Origin: a virus
Length of the DNA: 55,015 nt
Virus record (IMG/VR): IMGVR_UViG_3300047483_000184
Location: 1-55,015 of that record
Direction: 5' to 3' (one strand)
Positions 40,385 to 49,839 of the stretch are shown here, piece by piece (the stretch's first letter is position 1; each line of letters opens with the position of its first letter). The notes beneath the pieces are model-generated. The model worked only from the letters and a program-made list of their open reading frames with translations, was not told the origin of the DNA and made no database searches. The translations under genes and the position numbers were made by a program.

Positions 40385-43300
40385 TTACATATATCTTAGT
40401 GAAGTTATAGAGCCTGGTGTTGAAAAATCATTTTCAGAATCTACGAATTCTCTACCACCATGCCATCTAGGTACTCTATACGTGTCTATCATTTCTTTAG
40501 TTACGTTAGCTACTGAAGATCCTTCTGGTTTATATTTAGCGTAAACTTCAATATCAAAGGAGAATACGTCGTTTTCACCTTTTAAAATATCTAATCCTAT
40601 CTTTTTAGAATATGTTAGGTTTGTTAAGTTTGTAGATGCAATTCCACCAACTCTTCCAGCGTTATTGGCTGAAGAAACTCCAAAATAATCAGTCATTCTA
40701 TATTGAAATATTAAATCAACTGAAACAGCATTAGTAGCTCCTTGTGCAATTGATTTCTTACCAAATTTATTATCAGCGTCTACTGTTAAACTTGTAGTTT
40801 CAATAGGACTTAAGAATAAGTAAGCTCCGCATGAATGACCTCCTAATAAAAATTGATCTTCAGCATTGAATGACATTTTTAAACTTCTGTATACATCGAT
40901 TGGTGTTGAAGTATTTGACTTCATTTGCCAATGTGCTCTTTTATATGGATTTTGAAATGATCCGTCTGTCATATTAGCTCTTCTAGGTGCATTTTTAGAC
41001 ATAGAAACTAAACCAATTTCTGCAATATTTAATGGCGTTAAAGCACTACCTGTATTTAATAATGGGTGATCTTTGTGTAAATACAATCCATTATCATAAT
41101 CAGTTTTACTAACTTGATTTAAACCTGTACTGATAGCTGTAGTATTAGGCAAACCATTTGTATAATCTCCAGACCAAATAAAATCATCTGTTCCATTATT
41201 AGCAGCATAAGGTGCATCAGTTGCGTTTGCAAAATTCCAATATCTAGAATCACCTGATCCAATTAATGCTGGATTTGTTCCAAATTTATAATTGATACCA
41301 TACTCAAAATCATCTGCACCATTTCCAACAGTCCATGATGTAACACCGTAATCAGTATCTGGTGGAGTCATAGAATAAAGATCTGCATCATTAGCTAAAT
41401 TCTTAGCTCTAGAATACATATATTGACCTCTTAATTGGCCAGATTGGTATGGAGCAACATTCATATAATCAACACCGGTTAAATTAGAACTGATGTTTTG
41501 ATATTGTAATGGAACTAAATCATATCTACCTTCATTTGCATAATAAGTATCGCTCGATACAGTTGGGTCGATAGTTCCTGGAGCTACACCTAAAACTGTA
41601 GATGCTCCAGAACCATAAGCTGGTTTTGTTCTATCTCCTACTAATCTAGATACTAATTCTAAATCTGTAGCTTTACTGTTTGATAATTTAAGTTTGAAAC
41701 TTTTAGTTACAATTGCACCCTTTCTATCGATTTGATTTGTAATTTCATCAACATAATAGCCTGCAAATAATTTAACAGTTGTATGATTAGAAACAGTAGT
41801 TTGTGCTCCTGATTCGTCTTCTATATAAACAACTAATTCTCCAAGAGTTCCAGTGATTTGAGCTCTTAATTTCTCAATTTGAGTTTGCATCTCTACTAAT
41901 TTGTCAAACAAACTAACAGGATTTTGCTCAGTCGTTAAGAAACCAGATGCAATCGAAGTTGCATTGTGTGAAAAGTATTTAGAATTAGCAGTAAATGAAT
42001 CTTCTAAGTGTGTATATAAACCAGCTGTTGTTAAATCTTGTGTGATTTGAATTCTTACAGTCTCTAATGAATTTTCATTGATAGCTTCTAATATAGTATC
42101 ACCTGTGAATTCACCTTCTGGAAATTCATAAGTCATTATATCAGACCAATCAGATTCAATAGAATTAGCAGGGAATCCAGCTTCTGAAAGAGATTTAACC
42201 ATAATCTCTACTTTTTCGCCAGGTTGAATAGCAATGTCTAATGAATTAAAATTAACTGCATTAGCATCTTCTTCGCTATCAGTGCCCCAGTAAAATTTAC
42301 CATTAGCATCTTTAATTCTTTTTCTGATAGGACCATCTACTTCAATCCAATTTGAAAAGGCTGCAGTTTTTGTTGTGTTACCATCTTGAAATGGTATTTG
42401 ATCAATTTGTGAAGTTTTACCATTAGAAGAAACGTAACGGTATCTTATTTTAAATTGAACTATAGCCTGTTCTACAATATCATTTGACTTCTTAGGGTCT
42501 GGAATAGACCAAAAACCTCTAAGTTTATATTTAGGGGCAACGTTTGATAAATTATTAGAATTAGCAATAGATTTAATTTCACTAACAACAGAAGAATACA
42601 GAGCAGACTCAGATGTTCTCTTTTGAGCTAGTGTACTTAATTCGTTAGTGTCTCTATCTCTTTCTACAGTAGACTTATATTTTACGGTATTGATTGCAGA
42701 TTTCTTTTTAGAAATAGCGTCATCTAATTTCTTTAGATTCTGCTCCGATGCAAGTTTATCGTTTTTAAGTTGTTTGATCTTATTAGTCGAATCATTATCA
42801 GTTAAGTGCTTGTTGATTTGAACTACTTTGAAATTTGCAGTATCTAACGCTGGTGCATTTGGTACTAAACCAACAGATGCTGGTGGAATAGAATCAATTT
42901 TAAAACTTTTAATAAATTGACCAAAGTCAGCAACTTCTGATCTGTAATAATCAGCTAAGTTCATAACAGTACCATTCTCTGTTGCAATTTGTAATTCGTT
43001 AGAATAAAATGCAACACCAGGTGAAAAGCTCTCTGACAATATTTTAGATACTGAATCAATAGCTTTAACGAATACAACTTGATATTCATTAAAAGCAACA
43101 TTAACGTCGATATTAACTGCGACGTCAACATCTTTGTATATTTTTAATTCACCAGCTCCAATTCTAATAGGTTCTGAACCTTCAATTAAATCTAATTCAG
43201 CTTGTAAAGTATCGGTATTTAATGCCGTGATTTTATATCTAGTAGAATATTGATTTGAATTAACTACTAAGAAATCTCCAACTTTAAGAGTCTCTGTATT

Positions 43301-44065
43301 TTTTAATGTTTTAGATGAATCTGAGTACGTTAATTGGTTTAACGTAAATAATCTAACGTTTACGGTTTGAGTAGCACCATCGACAACCAGTGTCTTCTCT
43401 GCAGTGTCTATACCTAAAACGTCAAAGTTACCGTAATATGCCATAGATCTTGATGGCATATCAATATCTGAAGCATCTTTTCTATAAACATATTTATTTT
43501 GTACAATGTCTTTTACGAAAGTATCGTAATCAATATTGTTAGATCCTTTGTATACAGAATTAAAAGCTTGAATACTATTTACATCATTACTATCAAACAC
43601 ATATCTTTCAATGTATGCTTTTTCTGTAGTTGTTGGTATTTGACCACTTACATTTAAACTAACTGTTAATAAAGGATTTAAAAAGTCTTCAAAAAATTCA
43701 TTAGCTTTGGTTTTGAATGCAGTTGGTGCCGCTAAATTTGTAATGCTAGGGGCTGGTCCTTGTAATTTAGAAGTAATAATTCTTCTAAAAGAACCATCTT
43801 TTAATTTAACATTAGATGTCGTGCTAGTAGTTCCAGCTAAAGCATCTAGATTACCATTTAATCTTTCAATTTCTCTTTTCAAGAAACCAAACGATGGAAT
43901 CTGAACCGTTTTAACCGAACCTTTTTTAGGATCATAAAGATCTATAGCAACAGTTTCTTTGTCTGTTGTTATAGCTTCGTTAGTTTTTTCAAACGTACTT
44001 AAAGAGTTATTGTAAAGTTCAATAAATTGTTCAAGTAGTTGAGAGATTGAATTATTAGCGCTCAT
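40385..44065 (-). CDS. Large virion protein with coiled coil and fibronectin-like region, 1226 residues
   Basis: Not assigned to a family. A coiled coil around residues 425-500 (KIKQLKNDKLASEQNLKKLDDAISKK, in parts) and a shorter one near 730 (VEMQTQIEKLRAQI). Between them is a beta-sandwich stretch with fibronectin type III-like pattern (IVQFKIRYRYVS, GEKVEIMVKSLSEAGFP, SDWSD). The C-terminal third is Asn/Thr/Tyr-rich. It probably belongs to the baseplate periphery. It follows the 656-residue gene with one base between them. Confidence 0.65.
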   Translation of the reverse strand: MSANNSISQLLEQFIELYNNSLSTFEKTNEAITTDKETVAIDLYDPKKGSVKTVQIPSFGFLKREIERLNGNLDALAGTTSTTSNVKLKDGSFRRIITSKLQGPAPSITNLAAPTAFKTKANEFFEDFLNPLLTVSLNVSGQIPTTTEKAYIERYVFDSNDVNSIQAFNSVYKGSNNIDYDTFVKDIVQNKYVYRKDASDIDMPSRSMAYYGNFDVLGIDTAEKTLVVDGATQTVNVRLFTLNQLTYSDSSKTLKNTETLKVGDFLVVNSNQYSTRYKITALNTDTLQAELDLIEGSEPIRIGAGELKIYKDVDVAVNIDVNVAFNEYQVVFVKAIDSVSKILSESFSPGVAFYSNELQIATENGTVMNLADYYRSEVADFGQFIKSFKIDSIPPASVGLVPNAPALDTANFKVVQINKHLTDNDSTNKIKQLKNDKLASEQNLKKLDDAISKKKSAINTVKYKSTVERDRDTNELSTLAQKRTSESALYSSVVSEIKSIANSNNLSNVAPKYKLRGFWSIPDPKKSNDIVEQAIVQFKIRYRYVSSNGKTSQIDQIPFQDGNTTKTAAFSNWIEVDGPIRKRIKDANGKFYWGTDSEEDANAVNFNSLDIAIQPGEKVEIMVKSLSEAGFPANSIESDWSDIMTYEFPEGEFTGDTILEAINENSLETVRIQITQDLTTAGLYTHLEDSFTANSKYFSHNATSIASGFLTTEQNPVSLFDKLVEMQTQIEKLRAQITGTLGELVVYIEDESGAQTTVSNHTTVKLFAGYYVDEITNQIDRKGAIVTKSFKLKLSNSKATDLELVSRLVGDRTKPAYGSGASTVLGVAPGTIDPTVSSDTYYANEGRYDLVPLQYQNISSNLTGVDYMNVAPYQSGQLRGQYMYSRAKNLANDADLYSMTPPDTDYGVTSWTVGNGADDFEYGINYKFGTNPALIGSGDSRYWNFANATDAPYAANNGTDDFIWSGDYTNGLPNTTAISTGLNQVSKTDYDNGLYLHKDHPLLNTGSALTPLNIAEIGLVSMSKNAPRRANMTDGSFQNPYKRAHWQMKSNTSTPIDVYRSLKMSFNAEDQFLLGGHSCGAYLFLSPIETTSLTVDADNKFGKKSIAQGATNAVSVDLIFQYRMTDYFGVSSANNAGRVGGIASTNLTNLTYSKKIGLDILKGENDVFSFDIEVYAKYKPEGSSVANVTKEMIDTYRVPRWHGGREFVDSENDFSTPGSITSLRYM

Positions 44066-44066
44066 A

Positions 44067-46037
44067 TTATCTTAATATATCTAGTTCAAATTGTTTATTA
44101 ACAGCATCAGTGCATATTAATTCAACATATGGTTTTGTCGTTATAAAGCTTGAACTGCTTAGTGTTGAAATTAAAGTCCAACCTAAAGTAGAAGATTTTA
44201 AACTCCAAATTTTAACGTTAAAACCAGCAATGTCAATAGTGTTGTTAAATTTAATTTTAACAACTTGACCTTTCTTCCATGTTGTTGATGTGTCGTCTAT
44301 GTATATATTGACATCATTAACAGCCGCATTTGAAGAATTAACGTCGATCGCAATTCTATTAGTATAAGGTTTTAATCTTGACCATATAGCATAATTATTA
44401 GCAAGCGTTGGATCAAATGGAGCAGTAGCTTCTATTTTAGAACTAACAATCCAATTTAAAAATGAAACTGGTGTAACATCAAATAAATAAGGTTCACAAA
44501 TTTCATAACCGTCTACTGTATTAATAATTTTAATAATATTGCTAGTAGATTTATCAATTCCTATACCAGGCCCTGGTTTAATTACGTCTATATTATATTG
44601 AACTGAAGTTGGTACCGTACCGTCTAACATTTGATTAATCTTAAGATTGGTAGATTGAATCAATGATAGTAAAGTATTAGACTGAGACATATTTAATTTA
44701 GCATTAGCTACGTCTTTTTCAACTGCAGCAATTCTATTTTTAACGTCTGCAATATCAGCTGATGTTAAGATCAAGCTTTCAATGTCTGCAACTCTGTTAA
44801 ACATTTCTGTATATTTTGTATCGGCATCTTTTAATAATTTAGTAGCATTACTAAGTGCAGAAACAGTATCTAAAAAGATGTCCATTCCAAATGTACTAAA
44901 ATCATTAATGTTATTTTCAACACCAACGTTATCCATTGAACTGTTGAATTTAACATTCAATTTCAAAGAGAACGCATTACCATTTAAACCAGTAATATCG
45001 TTAGGTTTGTATTTTGTTTGAGTTGGAATAAACCAACCTGATCCATTTGGATCTTCTTTAAAGTTATCTAAAATTAAAACACCGTATAGGTTTGTAGCTC
45101 TATTCGTCGGTGTTGATTTAGAATATAAATCGTAATATACTAGAATAGCGTTAAATGTGAAATCTCCACCTCTTTTAGAATAATCAAAAAGAGAACTCAT
45201 TTCCGCATCGTTTACTATTTTAGCGTATGAAGATGATGTAAAATCAATACCTAAAGCATTTTCAACAATACCAGATTCATTAGGATCAATTATGATTTCT
45301 GAATCTACGGTATCGGTGATACTTTCTAAATTAAGATTAACATCTGGATGAGTTTGTCCAGCACGACCTTCGATAAAACTTCCAGGTACATACTGTAATG
45401 CATTTGTGTTATATGTTGCTGATTTTAATAAAACATTCGGTGTATAACCAACAGCAGATGGTACATTAATGAAAATTTCATTATACACATCACCTTTATA
45501 ATTTTTATCATTAGAAACATCTATATTTCCTAAATACTTAATAACTCTTTCATATTCAGTACCTGTTAGTGACGAATCATCTAACTCGACCATTCTACTT
45601 AAAGAACCAACAGCTTCTTGAGATGTTGCGCTTCTAGCTTGGAATGCTCCAATTCTATTTAAGTATTTAAAGAAAATCTTTTCAGCATCTGAACTAAAAA
45701 TAGTAGAATCAAAATCGTCATCGTTTAAAACCAACTGTTCAAGGTTTAACGCATAGTTTTGAAAAGTTTGTGCGAAATGAATATTTGCATTACCGTTTAA
45801 GGTCGTGTCATCATACGCTGAACCAGATGCATCGAATAATTTATTAAATTGTATGTAGTTATTAGTAGAACCCTGTGAAGGCGCAGTCACAACTGGTACT
45901 TTAACCAAGGCAAACTTTGAAAATTCAAAGTTTAAATCTGGATTATAGTAAGATCTTGTTAAATCTCTTGCTGCTGAAGAAAAGGCATATAGCGTTCCTC
46001 CTTGCTCCTGTGGTATTCTAATTAATGGTGTTGCCAT
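44067..46037 (-). CDS. Virion structural protein, 656 residues
   Basis: Not assigned. Beta-rich N-terminal half, a coiled coil at about 390-465 (MFNRVADIESLILTSADIAD, ADVKNRIAAVEKDVANAK), then a C-terminal beta-rich region (IDVIKPGPGIGIDKS). The coiled coil suggests an elongated, probably trimeric part of the tail or baseplate. It lies in the same direction and packed closely with its neighbours (33 bases to the 186-residue gene). Confidence 0.62.
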   Translation of the reverse strand: MATPLIRIPQEQGGTLYAFSSAARDLTRSYYNPDLNFEFSKFALVKVPVVTAPSQGSTNNYIQFNKLFDASGSAYDDTTLNGNANIHFAQTFQNYALNLEQLVLNDDDFDSTIFSSDAEKIFFKYLNRIGAFQARSATSQEAVGSLSRMVELDDSSLTGTEYERVIKYLGNIDVSNDKNYKGDVYNEIFINVPSAVGYTPNVLLKSATYNTNALQYVPGSFIEGRAGQTHPDVNLNLESITDTVDSEIIIDPNESGIVENALGIDFTSSSYAKIVNDAEMSSLFDYSKRGGDFTFNAILVYYDLYSKSTPTNRATNLYGVLILDNFKEDPNGSGWFIPTQTKYKPNDITGLNGNAFSLKLNVKFNSSMDNVGVENNINDFSTFGMDIFLDTVSALSNATKLLKDADTKYTEMFNRVADIESLILTSADIADVKNRIAAVEKDVANAKLNMSQSNTLLSLIQSTNLKINQMLDGTVPTSVQYNIDVIKPGPGIGIDKSTSNIIKIINTVDGYEICEPYLFDVTPVSFLNWIVSSKIEATAPFDPTLANNYAIWSRLKPYTNRIAIDVNSSNAAVNDVNIYIDDTSTTWKKGQVVKIKFNNTIDIAGFNVKIWSLKSSTLGWTLISTLSSSSFITTKPYVELICTDAVNKQFELDILR

Positions 46038-46070
46038 TTAGCGAAATTTCTTTTATGTTTTGTAATCCAA

Positions 46071-46631
46071 TTATTGAATAGTAGCTAAGTAATTAGATAC
46101 GATATTCCAAAAACCATCAGCGAATCTAATCGTTAATGTTCCTTTATCTGCTAGAGATATTGAAGTAGCTCCAGAAACATTTGCAGTATCAACGCTTAAT
46201 GTTCCACCAGCCGCAATAATTGTAATTTCTTGTCCGACATTACCAACTTGTAAATTTACACTGTTGATGGTTGACGCATCTACGATATATGTTGCGTGTA
46301 AAAATGCATTAGCTGCAGGTAAATCAGAAGTACCAGTGATTGGTCCTATTTTTCTAACAGAATATGCAACGTCAGCGTTTGCAGTAAAAGTACTATTAAC
46401 AGTTACTGGAACTGCAGAAGTTACTGCTGTTGAATTTGCAATAAATTTGTTAGATGCAATATTTAATGAACCAAATGCACTAGCACCAGCTAATGTAATT
46501 GTTTCGTTTGTAGTGTCTAATACACCAGCAATAGAAGCTAAATCATTGTTGATATTAGCGAAATTGTCATTGATAGTTACTCTAGACGAAGAAACGCTGT
46601 CAGTACCTAAAATTAAAGTTATGTTTGCCAT
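46071..46631 (-). CDS. Small virion structural protein, 186 residues
   Basis: Ala/Thr/Asn/Ser-rich beta protein. The N-terminus TDSVSSSRVTINDNFANINNDL is the type of helix often seen at the base of phage fibres and head fibres; the C-terminal part (VGQEITIIAAGGTLSVDT) is beta-rich. A fibre or decoration subunit is likely, its exact place unknown. A promoter-like GATATATAA lies 55 bases upstream, with a small hairpin GTGAT/ATCAC (46660-46674) in the leader. Confidence 0.6.
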   Translation of the reverse strand: MANITLILGTDSVSSSRVTINDNFANINNDLASIAGVLDTTNETITLAGASAFGSLNIASNKFIANSTAVTSAVPVTVNSTFTANADVAYSVRKIGPITGTSDLPAANAFLHATYIVDASTINSVNLQVGNVGQEITIIAAGGTLSVDTANVSGATSISLADKGTLTIRFADGFWNIVSNYLATIQ

Positions 46632-46685
46632 TTTTGAACAGTTTGTTTGTTATTTTAATGTGATGCTTTATCACGTATTATTGTA

Positions 46686-46694
46686 TTATATATC
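46686..46694 (-). promoter_or_regulatory. Putative promoter motif upstream of the 186-residue gene
   Basis: Minus-strand GATATATAA in the 96-base gap 46632-46727, 55 bases before the start at 46631. It is identical to the copies at 40355, 26501 and 22004. Confidence 0.35.
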
Positions 46695-46727
46695 ATCTTT
46701 AAAATTGAACCGGAATCTAAAATAAAA

Positions 46728-49556
46728 TTACATGTACAATTCTTCAGCCTTGACTATAGAAAGCATATTTCTAGTAATTTCATTTTTGTTTCCATTACTA
46801 TCTATTAGTTCCAGTTTTATAGTATAATCGCCTCTTTCTGAGAACAAATATGTTAACCATTGGTTATAGCACACAACTTCTTCAAAAAGTGAATTCGAAG
46901 TATTATTTATAGTCCATTTCCAAGAAATAACACCAGGCATATTTGTTTTTTCAAAAGCAAATGTCAAGTGTGTCATTAATGTTACTTTAGCATGATCATC
47001 AAATACAACAACGTCATTCCAAGTAGGATTGTATGCCGTGTAGTGTATTTTACCTATAACTTCACCTCCTGTTGGACTTTCAAAATAAACATCTTCAAAA
47101 TTGTATGTTGAAGAATAATCTTTACCAACTGCTAAAATATAATAAGTAAAGTCTCCGTTATCATATATTCCATTAGCATCAATATCTATTATAACATGAT
47201 TCCATGTAAATTTAGAGAATATAGGATTAGTATCTGGTGTTAAACTATTTAATTCTGCGGAAATAGCAGCCCAAGCCGTAAGATCGTTTTGATCTACAGG
47301 ATATTGATTTTGAATAGTATATGATTCATAAATAAATTCATGAGTGCCTGGAATTCTCCATTTAATAGTTAACGGTGTTCCATTATAATATCCGCCAGCG
47401 AAGTGATTATTTCTAATGTCTATTTTAAATGAAGCCGCTAAATCAGGACCAATTCTAGTAGAATCCCATGTATTATTTAAAGCGTCATTCCATGTCTGTT
47501 GTTTTAATTTATTCCAAACATATGGTCCAGTAGTTTCACTAAAAGATGTTGGAGAATTAACGTCCAAGTATCTTCTAACTGTTGAAAATTCTAAACCAGC
47601 AGTATCATCGTGTATATAATTATTTCTGTCTAGCGTTAAATACCACGAAGCCATCATATCATCTACTAATACTGGACTATCTTGTGAAAAATCATAGAAT
47701 CCACCCGCTAAATCCCAAGTATAAGATTGATCATTCCAAGATTCGTTATGATTTTTCCATTCGTATAAACCGTAAATTTCAACAGCTTTGTTTTCAATAA
47801 CGATTTCAGAATTCTTAATCGTAAATGATCTAGAATTATATAAGTCATACATATTTAACGTAACGTTATAAATTCCAGTGTATGGCAATACTAAGGCCAT
47901 ATTATATAAATCCTTGACAGCGCCTCTGTAAGTTACTAAATAATCTCTAGGTCCGCTTATGATCCATTCAATTTCATAAACGTCTCTAGACCAAATATTA
48001 TCCCATGTATAAATAGATGCTCCATTATTAGTATAGTCATTCGCTGCTAAGTCTGTATCATTCCACGTATAATCTGCATCTTCATAAAAATCAGACAGCG
48101 TGGTAGCTTCTAAAACAACCGGGCAACCGATAGGTACAGTACTTAGTGTAGTAAACGTATTTAATTCTTTATCATAATAATGATTATAAAAATCTTTAAT
48201 ATCGGCAATAACATTAGTATTTAAAATTGGTTGCAATGGAAAAGAAAGAGTATCAGTTGCTAAGTCTTGGCTAACCAATCTTAAATCTTCTATAAATAAT
48301 CTTCTTTTTGGAAATACGTGAAAATCAACTTCAATACCAGAACTTTGTACCTGTATTGTATTTTGATTATTCCAAACGTTTTGCGTAAACTGACTAAAGA
48401 AATCACCTTCAGCAGTGATGTCTATAATTTTAGCTTGTAAAGGCAAATATTCTGTTTGTAGCTTTCTTTTTAAGCCATATAATTTAATTAAGACCTCATC
48501 TGGCGTAAAATCAAATGTTTCTTTTACAATAGGTAAATCCCACTCGTCTAAAGATTCAGTTGGTTCATTTATTCTATAAACCAATGAAAATCTAGAAGTT
48601 TTCTTGTGATTAGAGTTTGGTAGCTCTATTTTATCTGCTTTAGATGCTAAAAAGCCATGAGTATCTTGGTTTGGTATAGCAACAGCCATTAATTTACCAA
48701 AACCTGGCGTTTGCTCATTTATGTTTAACCAATATTCTTTTATAGTTAAATTATCATAACCATAAAATTTCATAGCATTTAGAAGAGCTTTATATGTACC
48801 GACAAATGGCAATATGTTATGTGCTTCTAAAAGTAATTCCTTTCTTTTATTATTGATAATTTTCCAATCAGTTGAGATTTCATTAATGTCAGAATCTCTA
48901 AATATGATACCGTCTTCTTCTTTAATAGAAGCACCCATATTTGAAAGCAATACACTTAATCGCTCATCTTCGGCTTCTGTTTCACCGTATATTAAGATTT
49001 TTGCAATATGAACGTACGCGCCATCCTCTTTAACAAAGATATTTAAATTTCTTGTGTGAATGCCTTCAATATCAGAACGTAATGCAATATTACACGAAAG
49101 CGGTGTTTTATCAATTGAATCGACAACTTCTTTGTATTCGTGTGTTTCGCCAATAACATTAGTCGTATGGTTAGTTTGCTGATATATTACATTATTTGTT
49201 GAATTAGTTTTAGCTAAAATCTCTTCAGATTTTGTTGTAAATTCAAATACATTATATTCATTATCGATAATATCAACGCTGTATAATTTAATGTCTTCAC
49301 TAAAATCTAAATCTGATTCTAAATTAAAAGCAAATGAATTATCAGTTGCATTTTCTGAAATAGGTCTAACATATTCTAAAACACCAGAAGACGTAACGAC
49401 TTCTTCAAAGACGAATAAATTAGCAGTCTCGTATAAACCAACCGAAACTTTAGGCAGGTATATTGATCCTGTCCAAAGTTCTAGTGTTGAATCATATGAA
49501 AAATCTAATTCACCAGAAGTTCCGTTAAAAAATCTTAAATTTTGATATTTTGTCAT
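46728..49556 (-). CDS. Baseplate/tail protein with PKD-like domains, 942 residues
   Basis: It follows the gp6 and 93-residue genes, the place of gp7/gp8 in T4. Near residues 235-280 ELLLEAHNILPFVGTYKALLNAMKF resembles a helical stretch of phage tail protein I/wedge proteins. The C-terminal half has repeated aromatic beta-strand units (YTWNDTDLAAN, SYTWDLAGG, PYVWNKLKQQTWND) and PKD-like strands (WKWTINN, RGDYTIKLELIDSNGN). Thus a wedge-attached protein with Ig/PKD domains; no exact T4 counterpart can be named. Confidence 0.6.
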   Translation of the reverse strand: MTKYQNLRFFNGTSGELDFSYDSTLELWTGSIYLPKVSVGLYETANLFVFEEVVTSSGVLEYVRPISENATDNSFAFNLESDLDFSEDIKLYSVDIIDNEYNVFEFTTKSEEILAKTNSTNNVIYQQTNHTTNVIGETHEYKEVVDSIDKTPLSCNIALRSDIEGIHTRNLNIFVKEDGAYVHIAKILIYGETEAEDERLSVLLSNMGASIKEEDGIIFRDSDINEISTDWKIINNKRKELLLEAHNILPFVGTYKALLNAMKFYGYDNLTIKEYWLNINEQTPGFGKLMAVAIPNQDTHGFLASKADKIELPNSNHKKTSRFSLVYRINEPTESLDEWDLPIVKETFDFTPDEVLIKLYGLKRKLQTEYLPLQAKIIDITAEGDFFSQFTQNVWNNQNTIQVQSSGIEVDFHVFPKRRLFIEDLRLVSQDLATDTLSFPLQPILNTNVIADIKDFYNHYYDKELNTFTTLSTVPIGCPVVLEATTLSDFYEDADYTWNDTDLAANDYTNNGASIYTWDNIWSRDVYEIEWIISGPRDYLVTYRGAVKDLYNMALVLPYTGIYNVTLNMYDLYNSRSFTIKNSEIVIENKAVEIYGLYEWKNHNESWNDQSYTWDLAGGFYDFSQDSPVLVDDMMASWYLTLDRNNYIHDDTAGLEFSTVRRYLDVNSPTSFSETTGPYVWNKLKQQTWNDALNNTWDSTRIGPDLAASFKIDIRNNHFAGGYYNGTPLTIKWRIPGTHEFIYESYTIQNQYPVDQNDLTAWAAISAELNSLTPDTNPIFSKFTWNHVIIDIDANGIYDNGDFTYYILAVGKDYSSTYNFEDVYFESPTGGEVIGKIHYTAYNPTWNDVVVFDDHAKVTLMTHLTFAFEKTNMPGVISWKWTINNTSNSLFEEVVCYNQWLTYLFSERGDYTIKLELIDSNGNKNEITRNMLSIVKAEELYM

Positions 49557-49557
49557 G

Positions 49558-49839
49558 TTATCTTACTTTCGTATAGTCTTTTTTGACAGTGTATGATTTG
49601 TAAACTCTAAGAGTCGTTACTGTATTTATAAACTTTATTATCGGTAGCTGTATCAAATTAATAAAGTTAGCTAAGTGTTCATTTTTAAATAATAATGGTG
49701 AAAGATTTTTCTTCATTAGATCTTGTGAAAAATCGTAGCCTGTGTTTAGTCTATCGTCTTTAGCAGAATCAGTCGCATCATAAATACTAGTTTTAGTATT
49801 TTTAAATAAACCTTCTAATATATCGTTACTTTGAGCCAT
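49558..49839 (-). CDS. Small protein of the baseplate operon, 93 residues
   Basis: Not recognised. A mostly helical protein (NEHLANFINLIQLPIIKFINTV) with a basic C-terminus. It shares one base with the end of the gp6-like gene (TAATG at 49839) and is one base from the next gene, so it is translated with the wedge proteins and may be a minor baseplate or assembly component. Confidence 0.65.
   Translation of the reverse strand: MAQSNDILEGLFKNTKTSIYDATDSAKDDRLNTGYDFSQDLMKKNLSPLLFKNEHLANFINLIQLPIIKFINTVTTLRVYKSYTVKKDYTKVR

Noticed and set aside
46264-46725. Plus-strand ORF of 153 codons
   Set aside because: Antisense to the Ala/Thr-rich 186-residue virion gene; composition is a mirror of it and the end lies in an AT-rich gap.
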